Shown here one piece after another: positions 16,046 through 25,175 of a DNA stretch of 64,000 nucleotides. Below the pieces are notes generated by a model. The model worked only from the letters and a program-made list of their open reading frames with translations. It searched no databases and was not told the origin of the DNA. Position numbers and translations under genes: made by a program. The stretch is from Pseudomonadota bacterium (GTDB lineage: Bacteria; Pseudomonadota; Alphaproteobacteria; Sphingomonadales; Sphingomonadaceae): assembly GCA_023400405.1 (NCBI GenBank), contig JAEXFD010000027.1:65359-129358 (forward strand), written 5' to 3'. Within the stretch, counting starts at the first letter, position 1, and every line of letters starts with the position of its first letter.

Positions 16046-18595
16046 TCAGAAGGCGAACTGCAGGCCGGCACGGTAGAGCGCGCCATAGCGCTCGTTCTCG
16101 ACGAGCTGGCGCGGATTGCCGACCCAGCGGCGCCAGGGCGAATCGCTGAGGTTGGTCCCCTCGACAAACACCGTCGCCTGCTTGACGATCGCGGCGCTGA
16201 TCCGCGCGTCCCATTGCTCATGATCGGCGGTGTACTGGTCGAGCGCGGCCGTATTGCCCACCGTATCGAGATAGGCCGAGCGATAGGACCAGGCGACGCG
16301 CACCGCGAAGCCTCCCTTTTCGTAATAGAGCTGGGCGCTCGCAACGTCGCGCGACTGGAGATAATTCTCGAACTTGCCGGTGCGGCCGGGCAAGCCCTGC
16401 GACTGGCCGCCGGTGCGGGTGTAGTTGGCGTTGATCCCGAGGCCCGAGAGCCAGCCGGGTAAGAAGTCGAACGGCACCTGGGCATTGACTTCGACGCCGT
16501 AGATCTCCGCCTTGTCGGCATTGAGGGGGGCGGTGACGGTGACGTTGGTCAGTGCGATGCCGCCGAACGTGCCGGAGACGCCTGCGCGGCCGAACACGGT
16601 GATCGGATCGTCGAGATGCTTGTAGAAGCCGGCGACCGAGATCAGCCCATGATTGGGGAGGTAATATTCGAGGCTGAGATCGCCGTTGACCGATTTGAGT
16701 GGCTTCAGATCGGGGTTGCCCATCGCGACCGACGGACCCGACGTGTCGACCTGCACATAGGGCGCCAGGTCGTCATAATTGGGCCGGCCGATCGCAGTGG
16801 TGACGGCGCCGCGCAGCGTGAACTTGTCGGTCGCGTCGAGGCGCAGGTTCAGGCTCGGAAAGAAATCGGTGTAATCGACCTTGCCGAACACGTTGAAGCC
16901 CTGGGTGGCGGTGCTGGTCGAGGTGATCGTCTTGCCCGAGGTATCGTCCTGGGTGTGCTCGACGCGGAGGCCGGGGATGACGGTCAGCTTGCCGAGCACC
17001 AGCGTCGCCATCGCGTAGCCGGCATAGATCTTCTCGTTGACGATATAATCGTTGACCAGGCTGTTGCCGACCGAACCCGACGCATCGAGCGTGCGCGCGG
17101 CGGGATTGGTGACGGTGTAATAGGTCTGGGCGAGATCATAGTCGATCTGGGGCCCGAACGCGTAGCGGCCGCTGTAAAGCCAGGTGCCGCCGTCATAGCC
17201 TGCGCCAGAACTGGCCAGCGTCGTGGCATTCGAGAGGCCGTATTGCTGGAAATCGCGATTGTTGCTCTTGTCGCGCTGGAGATATTTCGCGCCCAGCTTG
17301 ATGCTGCTCTCGCCGCCGATCGGCACGGTGAGGTCGGCGCGGCCCTGATACAGGTCTTCAACGGCGCGGCGGTGATCGTAATTGACGCGATAGCCCTGGT
17401 AGGAAGCGGCGTTGAAGGCCTGGGGGCCGCGGTTGACGATGAACAGGGTATCGGCGAGATCGTAAGTGTTGCCCTTGACCGTTGTCGAGCCGGTTCGGAA
17501 CGAAAATTCGGAGCGCAGCGGATCTGTCTTCAGCGCGCGGCTATAGCCGGCCGAGACTTCTAGCTTTGCGCCGCCAAGTCCGAACTTGCCGCCGATCTCG
17601 CCGTTGAAGGTCTGGTCGTCCTCCTCGCGTCGGCGGAGGAACACGGTGCCGCGTCCGTCGAACGTGCCGGTGGTCGCGGTCTGATTGGTGATCGTCGTGG
17701 GGATCTCGATTCGCGTCTGATCGCGCGTCTCGTTGTCCTTGAACACGGAGTAGAGGAAACGGCCATAGAGCTGGAAATCGCTCGAGGGGCGATAGTCGAT
17801 ATTGGCGATGCCGCCATAGCGGGTGCGGACCAGATTATAGGCGCGCAGGCGGAAATCGTCGGGCACGACTTGACCGTTCACCAAACGCCAGTTGCTCGAC
17901 CCCTGGAGGTTTTCCGAGGCGATCGGCCGGCGCGAATAATTGCCTGACAGGACGATGCCGAAATCGCTGCCGAGACGCGAGCCGACGGTGCCGTCGAGTT
18001 CATAGGGTATCTTGTCGTTGAGGTCATAGACGCCCGCGGCGGCGCGCGCGTAAACGAAGCTGCCGGCGCGGTCGAAGGCCGATAGCGTGTTGATGTCGAC
18101 CTGGCCGGCGATCGCGTTCGCGTCGCGGTCCGCGGTGAGCGCCTTGACCACGGTGACCGAGCCGATCAGCGAGGAAGGAATGTCGTCGAGCTTGACCTGC
18201 CGGCCGTCTGGCTCGGGAGCAGGAGCAGTCTGGCCGTTCAAGGTTACGTTGGCGAGGTTGGGATCCGCGCCGCGGATAATGACGTACCGGCCCTCGCCCT
18301 GATCGTTGGCGACGCTGACGCCGGGAAGCCGACGTACCGCTTCCGCCACGTTCTGGTCCGGAAGTTTGCCGACGTCGTTCGCGGCGACGCTGTCCTGGAT
18401 GCTCGCGGCGGCGCGCTTGAGGTCGATCGCCCGGCGTTCGGCGGCGCGCTGGCCCGTCACGAGAATCTCGCCGTTATCCTCCGCGTCGGCGGCCGCCGAC
18501 ACGTCCTGCGCGTGCGCCGGCGCCGTGGCCGAGAGCAGAGCGATCACCGAAAGCGCAGCGGCGGCGCACGCGCGCCCGCGAGAGAGTTTCTTCAT
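16046..18595 (-). CDS. TonB-dependent receptor, probably for phytate or its products
   Basis: This is an 849-residue receptor of the long sphingomonad/Caulobacter type. A signal peptide ends AHAQD, and the TonB box region is EILVTGQRAAERRAID. The plug begins SIQDSVAANDVGKLPDQNVAEAVRRLPGV (given here as SIQDSVAANDVGKLPD then QNVAEAVRRLPGV), and the barrel ends AGLQFAF with a terminal Phe. It is divergent from a beta-propeller phytase, a pairing seen in other proteobacteria. Inositol phosphates are therefore a reasonable ligand guess, not proved. The intergenic region contains phased repeats that may be PhoB sites. Confidence 0.9.
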   Translation of the reverse strand: MKKLSRGRACAAAALSVIALLSATAPAHAQDVSAAADAEDNGEILVTGQRAAERRAIDLKRAAASIQDSVAANDVGKLPDQNVAEAVRRLPGVSVANDQGEGRYVIIRGADPNLANVTLNGQTAPAPEPDGRQVKLDDIPSSLIGSVTVVKALTADRDANAIAGQVDINTLSAFDRAGSFVYARAAAGVYDLNDKIPYELDGTVGSRLGSDFGIVLSGNYSRRPIASENLQGSSNWRLVNGQVVPDDFRLRAYNLVRTRYGGIANIDYRPSSDFQLYGRFLYSVFKDNETRDQTRIEIPTTITNQTATTGTFDGRGTVFLRRREEDDQTFNGEIGGKFGLGGAKLEVSAGYSRALKTDPLRSEFSFRTGSTTVKGNTYDLADTLFIVNRGPQAFNAASYQGYRVNYDHRRAVEDLYQGRADLTVPIGGESSIKLGAKYLQRDKSNNRDFQQYGLSNATTLASSGAGYDGGTWLYSGRYAFGPQIDYDLAQTYYTVTNPAARTLDASGSVGNSLVNDYIVNEKIYAGYAMATLVLGKLTVIPGLRVEHTQDDTSGKTITSTSTATQGFNVFGKVDYTDFFPSLNLRLDATDKFTLRGAVTTAIGRPNYDDLAPYVQVDTSGPSVAMGNPDLKPLKSVNGDLSLEYYLPNHGLISVAGFYKHLDDPITVFGRAGVSGTFGGIALTNVTVTAPLNADKAEIYGVEVNAQVPFDFLPGWLSGLGINANYTRTGGQSQGLPGRTGKFENYLQSRDVASAQLYYEKGGFAVRVAWSYRSAYLDTVGNTAALDQYTADHEQWDARISAAIVKQATVFVEGTNLSDSPWRRWVGNPRQLVENERYGALYRAGLQFAF

Positions 18596-18658
18596 GTTGG
18601 CGAATCCCTTGTTCAGCGCCGGCCCCCCGGCGGCTCGACCCGGCGCTTAGGCGGGCGT

Positions 18659-18720
18659 GGTGACTTGTCGGTTGCGGCATCGTGACGGCTGCGTGACGAA
18701 GATCCTACCGATCGGTGACG
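18659..18720. promoter_or_regulatory. Phased GTGAC repeats between TonB receptor and phytase (PhoB-box candidate)
   Basis: GGTGACT (18659), CGTGACG (18681), CGTGACG (18692) and GGTGACG (18714) begin at offsets of 22, 11 and 22 bases. The central pair, read on the minus strand, is CGTCACG-N4-CGTCACG. That has the 7-4-7 geometry of PhoB boxes (consensus CTGTCAT repeats). The location between a phytase and its likely receptor fits phosphate control. The match to consensus is partial, so this is inference. Confidence 0.5.
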
Positions 18721-18778
18721 GCGTTGCGCGGGCAGACGCGCGCGCCTAGATGCCCGCCGAATCGACGGGGGGAATCCG

Positions 18779-19786
18779 ATGATATTGGCGTCGCTGCTCC
18801 TGCTGGCCCAGGTTGCGGGGCAGCAAGTGCCCACCGCGCAAGTCCAAGCGATCGGCGAGACCGAGGCCGTGGCGAGCGCCAAGGATGCGGCCGACGATCC
18901 CGCGATCTGGCGTGATCGCCGCCACCCCGAACGAAGCCTGATCGTCGCGACCGACAAGAAGGCGGGCCTCAACGTCTATGATCTCGACGGTAAGCTGCGC
19001 TCGAGCTTTCCGGCGGGCCGGGTCAACAATGTCGATCTGCGCCAAGTAAAGGACACGATCCTGGTCGCCGCGAGCGATCGCAACGATCGTGCCCATGCCA
19101 AGCTGGCGCTGTTCCGCCTCGATCCCAAGACCGCCGCGCTGAGCGAAATCGGCCGTTTCGATGCCGGCGCGGGCGAGGCCTATGGCCTGTGCCTCTATGC
19201 CCGGCGGCGGAACGGCGGCGCGCTTCACGCCTTTGTCGTGATGAAGGACGGCAGCATCGTGCAGATGCGGATTGCCGATCGCGACGGCGCGCTCACGGCC
19301 GGAGTGGTGCGGCGGATGAAGCTTGCTACCCAGTCCGAAGGCTGTGTTGCCGATGATCGCACCGGCACGCTGTTCGTCGCCGAGGAGGATTTCGGCATCT
19401 GGCGGTTCGGTGCCGCGCCGGGCGATCCAGTCGAGGGACAGAAGCTGGTCCAGGTCGATCGCCAGCGTCTCTACGACGATGTCGAAGGGCTGGCGATCGC
19501 GCGCAAGGGGCGGCGCGGCGGCTGGCTGGTGGCGTCGAGCCAGGGCGATTCGGCCTATGCGGTGTGGCGGCTGCCGGACCTCGCCTATCAGGGCCGCTTC
19601 CGCATCGTCGCGGGCCGCTATGGCGCGACCAGCGATACCGACGGGATCGAGATCGACACGCGCAGCTTCGGCAAGGGCCGCGAAGGCGGGCTGATGCTCG
19701 CGCAGGACGGCGACAACGCGCCCCACGACCAGAATTTCAAGATCGTCCGCTGGCGCGACATCCGCAAGGCGCTGAAGCTTCGTTGA
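18779..19786 (+). CDS. Beta-propeller phytase (3-phytase family)
   Basis: This 335-residue secreted protein has a short signal peptide (MILASLLLLAQVAGQ). The family motif DAADDPAIW (about residues 39-47) is the calcium-binding hallmark of beta-propeller phytases. ATDKKAGLNVYDLDGK, VNNVDLRQ, EAYGLCLY, SEGCVADD and DDVEGLAI mark further blades. It hydrolyses phytate to lower inositol phosphates and phosphate in the periplasm or outside the cell. Its divergent partner is a TonB receptor, so the two likely scavenge organic phosphorus together. Confidence 0.92.
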   Translation: MILASLLLLAQVAGQQVPTAQVQAIGETEAVASAKDAADDPAIWRDRRHPERSLIVATDKKAGLNVYDLDGKLRSSFPAGRVNNVDLRQVKDTILVAASDRNDRAHAKLALFRLDPKTAALSEIGRFDAGAGEAYGLCLYARRRNGGALHAFVVMKDGSIVQMRIADRDGALTAGVVRRMKLATQSEGCVADDRTGTLFVAEEDFGIWRFGAAPGDPVEGQKLVQVDRQRLYDDVEGLAIARKGRRGGWLVASSQGDSAYAVWRLPDLAYQGRFRIVAGRYGATSDTDGIEIDTRSFGKGREGGLMLAQDGDNAPHDQNFKIVRWRDIRKALKLR

Positions 19787-19823
19787 GCTTGCCCCCGGCG
19801 CCAAGCGGGGGCAGGCAGGCGGG

Positions 19824-20591
19824 ATGACGACGTCGTTCGATCGCCGCAGCCTGATCGGCGGCATCCTTGCCGTGCTGGCGGCCGGCCCGGCGCGAGCCAC
19901 CGCCTCCAGTCCGCCGCTGGTGCTTGCCGCAGCGAGCCTGCAGGAATCGATGAACGCGGCGGCCGATGCCTGGGCGCGGCGCGGCCATGCACGGCCGGTC
20001 TGCTCGTTCGCGGCCTCCTCGGCGCTGGCGCGGCAGATCGCGGCAGGCGCGGCGGCCGACCTGTTCGTCTCGGCGGACGAGGACTGGATGGACGATCTCC
20101 AGCGCCGCGGGCTGATCGTGCCCGGCACGCGCGCGGACTTTCTCGGCAACCGGCTGGTGGTGATCCGTCCTCGCGGCGCGCGGGGCGACGCGGGCCCACG
20201 CGTGCCGCTGGCGCGGCTGCTCGGTGGCGGAGCGCTGGCGCTGGCCGATTCGGACGCAGTGCCGGCGGGGAAATATGCCAGGGCGGCGTTGCAGAAGCTC
20301 GGTGCATGGGATGCGGTGGCGGCGCGGGTGGTGCGCGGGGAGAGCGTGCGTGCGGCGCTGGCGTTCGTCGAGCGTGGCGCCGCGCCGTTCGGGATCGTTT
20401 ACGCGACCGACGCCCGGGCTTCGGCGCGGGTGGAGGTGGTGCGGGTGCTGCCCCAGGCCAGCCACCCGCCGATCCGCTATCCGCTCGCGCGGCTCAAGGC
20501 CTCGACCAGCGCCGAAGCCGAGCCGTTCCGGCGCTTCCTGCTGAGTGGCGGGGGACGGACGATCTTCCGCCGCTTCGGATTCGCGGCTTGA
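19824..20591 (+). CDS. modA: Molybdate ABC transporter, periplasmic binding protein
   Basis: This is a 255-residue protein. Its N-terminus contains a twin-arginine-like motif (FDRRSLIGG) before a hydrophobic stretch. The mature part begins PLVLAAASLQESMN, the oxyanion-binding segment of ModA (AAASL), with FAASSALARQIAAGAAADLFVSA and YATDARA later. It captures molybdate or tungstate for the ModBC permease encoded directly downstream. The start follows the phytase stop by 37 bases on the same strand, so read-through is possible although functions differ. Confidence 0.92.
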   Translation: MTTSFDRRSLIGGILAVLAAGPARATASSPPLVLAAASLQESMNAAADAWARRGHARPVCSFAASSALARQIAAGAAADLFVSADEDWMDDLQRRGLIVPGTRADFLGNRLVVIRPRGARGDAGPRVPLARLLGGGALALADSDAVPAGKYARAALQKLGAWDAVAARVVRGESVRAALAFVERGAAPFGIVYATDARASARVEVVRVLPQASHPPIRYPLARLKASTSAEAEPFRRFLLSGGGRTIFRRFGFAA

Positions 20592-20607
20592 CCGGCATGA
20601 GCATCCG

Positions 20608-21297
20608 ATGCTGACCGCCGAGCAATGGAGCGTCGTGGCGCTGTCGCTCAAGGTCGGCGGGGTGGCGGTGCTCGGCTGCCTGCCGATCGCCTTCGGCCTC
20701 GCCTGGCTGCTCGCCCGTGGGCGTTTTCCCGGCAAGCTGCTGCTCGACGGGCTGGTGCACCTGCCGCTGGTCGTGCCGCCGGTGGTGACCGGCTGGCTGC
20801 TGCTGCTCGCCTTTGCGCCCAGCGGGCCGATCGGCGGCTGGCTGCAAAGCTGGTTCGGCGTGAGCGTGCTGTTCCGCTGGACGGGTGCCGCGATCGCTTC
20901 CGGAGTGATGGCACTGCCGCTGATGGTGCGCGCGATGCGGCTGTCGATCGAGGCGGTCGACCGGCGGTTGGAGGCGGCGGCGGCCACGCTCGGCGCCTCG
21001 CCCTGGCGGGTGTTCCGCAGCGTGACGCTGCCGCTCAGTCTGCCGGGCGTGCTTGCCGGGCTGGTGCTGGGATTCGCGCGCGCGCTCGGCGAGTTCGGCG
21101 CGACGATCACCTTCGTCTCCAACGTGCCGGGCGAGACCCAGACCCTGCCGCTCGCCATCTATGCCGCGTTGCAGACCCCGGGCGGGGAGGGGACGGTGCT
21201 GGCGCTGGCGGGGGTTTCGGTGCTGCTCTCGCTGGCGTCGCTGCTCGCCTCCGAGCTGATCGCGCGGCGCGCGGGGCGGGGGCTGCATGTCCTTTGA
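20608..21297 (+). CDS. modB: Molybdate ABC transporter permease
   Basis: This is a 229-residue membrane protein with about five to six helices. The inner-membrane component signature EAAAATLGASPWRVFRSVTLPLSLPG is the ATPase-coupling loop of the ModB family. The ATG at 20608 starts MLTAEQWSVVALSLKVGG. It sits 16 bases after modA and overlaps modC by 11 bases. Confidence 0.94.
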   Translation: MLTAEQWSVVALSLKVGGVAVLGCLPIAFGLAWLLARGRFPGKLLLDGLVHLPLVVPPVVTGWLLLLAFAPSGPIGGWLQSWFGVSVLFRWTGAAIASGVMALPLMVRAMRLSIEAVDRRLEAAAATLGASPWRVFRSVTLPLSLPGVLAGLVLGFARALGEFGATITFVSNVPGETQTLPLAIYAALQTPGGEGTVLALAGVSVLLSLASLLASELIARRAGRGLHVL

Positions 21298-21892
21298 CGT
21301 CGACGTCGCCAAGCGGATCGGCGAGGCCGAGATCGCCTGCCGGATCGAGCCGGGGGCGGGGCTGACCGTGCTGTTCGGCCCGTCAGGCGCGGGCAAGACG
21401 AGCGTGCTCAACATGGTCGCCGGGCTGGTCGAGCCCGATGCTGGGCATGTGCGCGTCGGCGAGGCCTGGCTGTTCGATGCGGCGGCGGGGGTGGACGTGC
21501 CGGTGGCCGAGCGGCGCGCGGGCTATGTCTTCCAGGAGCCGCGCCTCTTTCCGCACCTGCGCGTGCGCGCGAACCTGCTCTATGGCTGGCGACCGGGCGG
21601 GCTCGATGTCGACGAGACGATCGGGCTGCTCGGCATCGCGCACCTGCTCGACCGCTGGCCGCGCACCCTGTCGGGCGGCGAGGCGCGGCGCGTCGCGATC
21701 GCCCGCGCACTGCTCTCCAATCCCGCCTTCCTGCTGCTCGACGAGCCGCTATCCTCGCTCGACCGCGCTCGGCGCGAGGAGATCATGACGCTGATCGAGC
21801 GGCTGCGCGACGAGACGCGGCTGCCGATCCTGCTGGTGACGCACGACCGCGATGAGGCCGAGCGGCTGGGGACGCGGATCGTCGCAATGTGA
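21287..21892 (+). CDS. modC: Molybdate ABC transporter ATP-binding protein, short form
   Basis: This is a 201-residue ATPase with Walker A FGPSGAGKTS, signature LSGGEARRVAIARAL, Walker B FLLLDEPLSSLD and the switch VTHDRDEAERLG. Classical ModC (about 350 residues) has a C-terminal TOBE/MOP domain that binds molybdate; here the chain stops just after the ATPase core (IVAM). The short form may lack substrate feedback. It overlaps modB and ends one base before the convergent reductase gene. Confidence 0.9.
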   Translation: MSFDVDVAKRIGEAEIACRIEPGAGLTVLFGPSGAGKTSVLNMVAGLVEPDAGHVRVGEAWLFDAAAGVDVPVAERRAGYVFQEPRLFPHLRVRANLLYGWRPGGLDVDETIGLLGIAHLLDRWPRTLSGGEARRVAIARALLSNPAFLLLDEPLSSLDRARREEIMTLIERLRDETRLPILLVTHDRDEAERLGTRIVAM

Positions 21893-21893
21893 G

Positions 21894-22754
21894 TTAGGGG
21901 CGGGAAGCGACCAACAGCGCCGCCAGCGCGCGGTTGAGCGGGGCGTCGATGCCGTGCTTCTCGCCGAGCCGGACGATGACGAGGTTGCGCGCATCGACTT
22001 CGGTGCGGCGGCCGGCGATGAAATCGGCGTGGAGCGAATTGATCGACTCCGGATGCGCGCGCCGGGTCCATTCGACCACCTTCTCGGCCAGCCCGTCCTT
22101 GAGATCGGCCCCTTCGGCCCGGCCGACGGCGATGCACTCCCGCACCAGCCCCCGCATCACGTCGGCGGCGCCTTCGTCCTGGACGACCTCTGCCGGGCGG
22201 CGGGTGAGCGCGCTGACGATGCCGGTGCAGTTGATCGCGAGCTTGCGCCAGGCGGCCGTGAGGAAATCGGGCGTGGTCTGCGCATCGATCGGCGTATCGG
22301 CGAATAGCGCCACCAGCGCCTCGCCGGTCTCGCCTTCGGGCACATGGATCGTGCCGTTGCGGCGCTGGAGGATGCGGCCGGGACCGCGCCGCTCCGCCGG
22401 CAGGTCGATGATCACCGGAACGGTGCGCGGGCGCGGCACGCTGGGGAAGCGATCATAATGTTCGACGCCGTTCTGGACCACGGCGAGCCGCGTCGCCGGA
22501 CCCATCAGGCCGGGCAACCAGGCGGCGGCGCCCGCGCCGTCATAGGTCTTGGTGGCGGTCAACACCCAATCGACCGGCTCGGCCCGGGCAGGATCGGTGA
22601 GCACGCGCGGGGTGGCGCGGATCGTCCCTTCGGGCGTCTCGACTTCGAGGTCGTCGAGCGGCGAGCGGACGCAGAGGATCACCTCGTGCGTTTGCGCCAG
22701 CCAGGCGGCGAGGGTGCCGCCGATCGCGCCGGCGCCGATCACCGCGATGCGCAT
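21894..22754 (-). CDS. Ketopantoate reductase-like (PanE/ApbA) oxidoreductase
   Basis: This 286-residue protein has an N-terminal NAD(P)-binding Rossmann motif (IAVIGAGAIGGTLAAWLA) and a C-terminal helical ApbA domain. The catalytic Lys is in WRKLAINCTGIVSALTRRP. The ATG at 22754 overlaps the upstream gene's stop (TGATG). PanE reduces 2-dehydropantoate to pantoate for coenzyme A synthesis; many paralogues have other substrates, so the exact reaction is not certain. It forms a two-gene unit with a DUF1993 protein. Confidence 0.85.
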   Translation of the reverse strand: MRIAVIGAGAIGGTLAAWLAQTHEVILCVRSPLDDLEVETPEGTIRATPRVLTDPARAEPVDWVLTATKTYDGAGAAAWLPGLMGPATRLAVVQNGVEHYDRFPSVPRPRTVPVIIDLPAERRGPGRILQRRNGTIHVPEGETGEALVALFADTPIDAQTTPDFLTAAWRKLAINCTGIVSALTRRPAEVVQDEGAADVMRGLVRECIAVGRAEGADLKDGLAEKVVEWTRRAHPESINSLHADFIAGRRTEVDARNLVIVRLGEKHGIDAPLNRALAALLVASRP

Positions 22755-23260
22755 CACAGGCCGCCCAGATAGTCGAGCTTGACCAGCGGCACGCCGCGAT
22801 GGCGCAGGATCGCATAGGTGGTGGTGACGTGGAAATAGAAGTTGGGAAGCACGAATGCGGTCACATAGGGCAGCCCCCTGAACTGGTAGCTGCGGCTCGG
22901 CGTCTTCACTTCGATCTCGGCATCCTCGCGGCCGTCGATGCTCTCGCGCGGGATCGAATTGAGGAACTCGACCGTCGCCTGGATGCGCGCCTGGAGCTCG
23001 TCGAAGCTGGCCTCGGTATCGGGCATCGCCGGTGGCTCGATCCCGGCGAGGCGGGCGCCGGCGAACTTGGCGGCGTCGCTGGCACGCTGCACTTGGGCAG
23101 TGAGCGGCGCCATGTCCTCGAACAGCCGCGCCTCGAGCAGCGTATCGTGGAGCAGGCCCCGGGTATCGGCCCAGTCGCGGCCCTTGTCGAGAAAGGCCGC
23201 CATCGCCGCGAAGCCGCGGACCAGGGGCGGCACGCTCAGATCATAGAGTTCGATCGCCAT
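22754..23260 (-). CDS. DUF1993 domain-containing protein
   Basis: This is a 168-residue mostly helical protein. VPPLVRGFAAMAAFLDKG at the N-terminus and LPNFYFHVTTTYAILRHRGVPLVKLDYLG at the C-terminus (LPNFYFHVTTTYAI, then LRHRGVPLVKLDYLG) match the DUF1993 family, a DinB-like fold of unknown function. It is translationally coupled to the downstream PanE-like gene by a TGATG overlap. Confidence 0.88.
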   Translation of the reverse strand: MAIELYDLSVPPLVRGFAAMAAFLDKGRDWADTRGLLHDTLLEARLFEDMAPLTAQVQRASDAAKFAGARLAGIEPPAMPDTEASFDELQARIQATVEFLNSIPRESIDGREDAEIEVKTPSRSYQFRGLPYVTAFVLPNFYFHVTTTYAILRHRGVPLVKLDYLGGL

Positions 23261-23304
23261 GGCGCGCAGATAAGCCGCGCGCGAGCCGTTGGAAAGGCCC
23301 GGGG

Positions 23305-25050
23305 TCAGTGCATCGTCGCGCCATGTGCGGTGCGGCGCGGCGTGTGGCGACCCTGGGTTGCGATCGTGAACGCGGCGCTGCTCTGGGCGAGCGCCTCGAC
23401 TTCGTTGGTGAGGTTGCGGGCCGCGGCCGAGGTTTCCTCCACCATCGCGGCATTCTGCTGGGTGCCGCGGTCCATTTCGCCGATCGCAGCGCTCACCTGA
23501 GTGATCGCCGAGGATTGGGCATTGTTGTCCTCGGCCATGGTGCCGATCAGGGCGTGGACCTGGCCCACGTCCGCGGAGATGTCGGACAGCGCGCCATCGA
23601 CCTTCTGCACGGCCTCGACTGCGGCGGCGACATCGGTTTGGGTCGCGGTGAGCTGGTCTCGGGCCAGGCCGGCCTCTTCCTCGGCGCGCATCGCGAGCGC
23701 CGAGACGAGATCGGCCACCACCGCGAAGCCACGCCCCGCCTCGCCGGCGCGGCCGGCCTCGACCGCCGCGTTCATCGCGAGCACGCGCGTCTGGAAGGCG
23801 ATCTTGTCGAGGCCCTCGATCACGCCATCGATCCCCTTGGCGCTGTCGGCCACGCGAGTCATCGCGCCGACCGCCTCGTCGGCCAGGGTGCGGCCGGTGC
23901 CGACCACGGCGATCGCCGTGTCCGCGCGCGACAGCGTCTCGTTCGCCGACAGCGCGATCGAGCGCAGTCGATGGTCGATCGCGTTGATCGCGGCATTGGT
24001 CTGTTCGAGGGTCGCGGCATTGCGTTCGGTGCGGCGGGCAAGGTCTTCCGAGGCATGCGCGATTTCATCGGCGCCGGTGCGGATATTGTCGGTGCCGGCG
24101 ATGACGCTGCCGATCAGCGTGCGCAGCGCGGCGGCGGCCTCGTTGAAGCTGCGCTTGAGACCCGCGAACGGCCCGTCCAGATCGGCGTCGATGCTCGCAG
24201 TGAGGTCGCCTCGGGCCATCGCATCGAGGCTTGCGCCGATCGTATCGACGATCAGCCGAGTCTGTGCGGCCTTCTCGCCCTCGGCGCGAACGAGCTTCGA
24301 TCGAAAGGCGTCGAGCGCCTTGCCGATATCGCCGAGTTCGTCCGGACGATCGGCATGCGGCACCGGCGCCGTCAGGTCGCCCGCATCGAGCAAGCGCATC
24401 GCCTCGGCGAGATCGAGCAGCGGCCCGACCACCAGGCGTCGCGCCGCGCGGGTGAGGAGGAGCGCGGCGCCGATCCCCGCCGCCAGCGCGAGTGCCAGGA
24501 TCACCATTGCGATGGTGCCGAAGGTCGCGGCCGCGTTGCCGACCCGCGATGCATGCGCCTCGATCGCGTCCGATGCGGCCGCCATCGAGCGTTCGAGCGC
24601 GCGGAACTGGACCATGAAGCCTGGCATGCCCGCGCGTGCCGCCGAAAGATCGTGACTTGCGAGAGTGACGATCTGGCCGGCAGCGGCAGCATAGGCGTCC
24701 ATCGGCGCCTTGAGCTGGCGAGTCGCCGCGACCACCGATGCCTCGCCCGAAAACGCCGCATCCTCGTCGATCGTTCGCGAGAGGGTGGCGACATGTTCCT
24801 TCAGGTCCGCTGCCGCCTCGCGCCCGGTGTCGCCGCCGGCGAGCGCCGCGAGCACGTCGGCGCGCACCGCGTCGTGCATCATGTCCGCTTCCATATGGTT
24901 GCGCAGCAGGCTTCCGGCCTCTCCCTGCTCGGCAAGCGCGCGGTTCTGTTCGAACGAGACGCCAAGCGCCGTGACGCCGGACAATGCCGTGATGCCGACC
25001 AGCACGAATGCGGCCTGCCGAGTAGCTTGGTTGAGCGAGGTGATCTTCAC
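23305..25050 (-). CDS. Methyl-accepting chemotaxis protein
   Basis: This is a 581-residue receptor. Transmembrane helix 1 lies at about residues 14-32 and helix 2 at about 176-200 (GTIAMVILALALAAGIGAAL), with a periplasmic four-helix-type sensor between them. A HAMP segment (VGPLLDLAEAMRLLDAGDLTAPVP), a second HAMP-like region and the cytoplasmic signalling domain follow. The hairpin tip region contains the sequence FQTRVLAMNAAVEAGRAGEAGRGF (FQTRVLAMNAAVE, AGRAGEAGRGF). No CheR-binding pentapeptide is evident at the C-terminus. No che genes lie nearby, so it is an orphan receptor of unknown ligand. Confidence 0.93.
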   Translation of the reverse strand: MKITSLNQATRQAAFVLVGITALSGVTALGVSFEQNRALAEQGEAGSLLRNHMEADMMHDAVRADVLAALAGGDTGREAAADLKEHVATLSRTIDEDAAFSGEASVVAATRQLKAPMDAYAAAAGQIVTLASHDLSAARAGMPGFMVQFRALERSMAAASDAIEAHASRVGNAAATFGTIAMVILALALAAGIGAALLLTRAARRLVVGPLLDLAEAMRLLDAGDLTAPVPHADRPDELGDIGKALDAFRSKLVRAEGEKAAQTRLIVDTIGASLDAMARGDLTASIDADLDGPFAGLKRSFNEAAAALRTLIGSVIAGTDNIRTGADEIAHASEDLARRTERNAATLEQTNAAINAIDHRLRSIALSANETLSRADTAIAVVGTGRTLADEAVGAMTRVADSAKGIDGVIEGLDKIAFQTRVLAMNAAVEAGRAGEAGRGFAVVADLVSALAMRAEEEAGLARDQLTATQTDVAAAVEAVQKVDGALSDISADVGQVHALIGTMAEDNNAQSSAITQVSAAIGEMDRGTQQNAAMVEETSAAARNLTNEVEALAQSSAAFTIATQGRHTPRRTAHGATMH

Positions 25051-25175
25051 GCGGGAGTCTCCCAGGCGCCGCGAGTACGGGCGGCTTTCCAGACTCGCTA
25101 ATTATAGGCCGGCGCCGCCGGTTCGGGTCGCGACCCTCTACAATTGAGCCCAAGAGCAATTGCGAAGAGGCCCAT

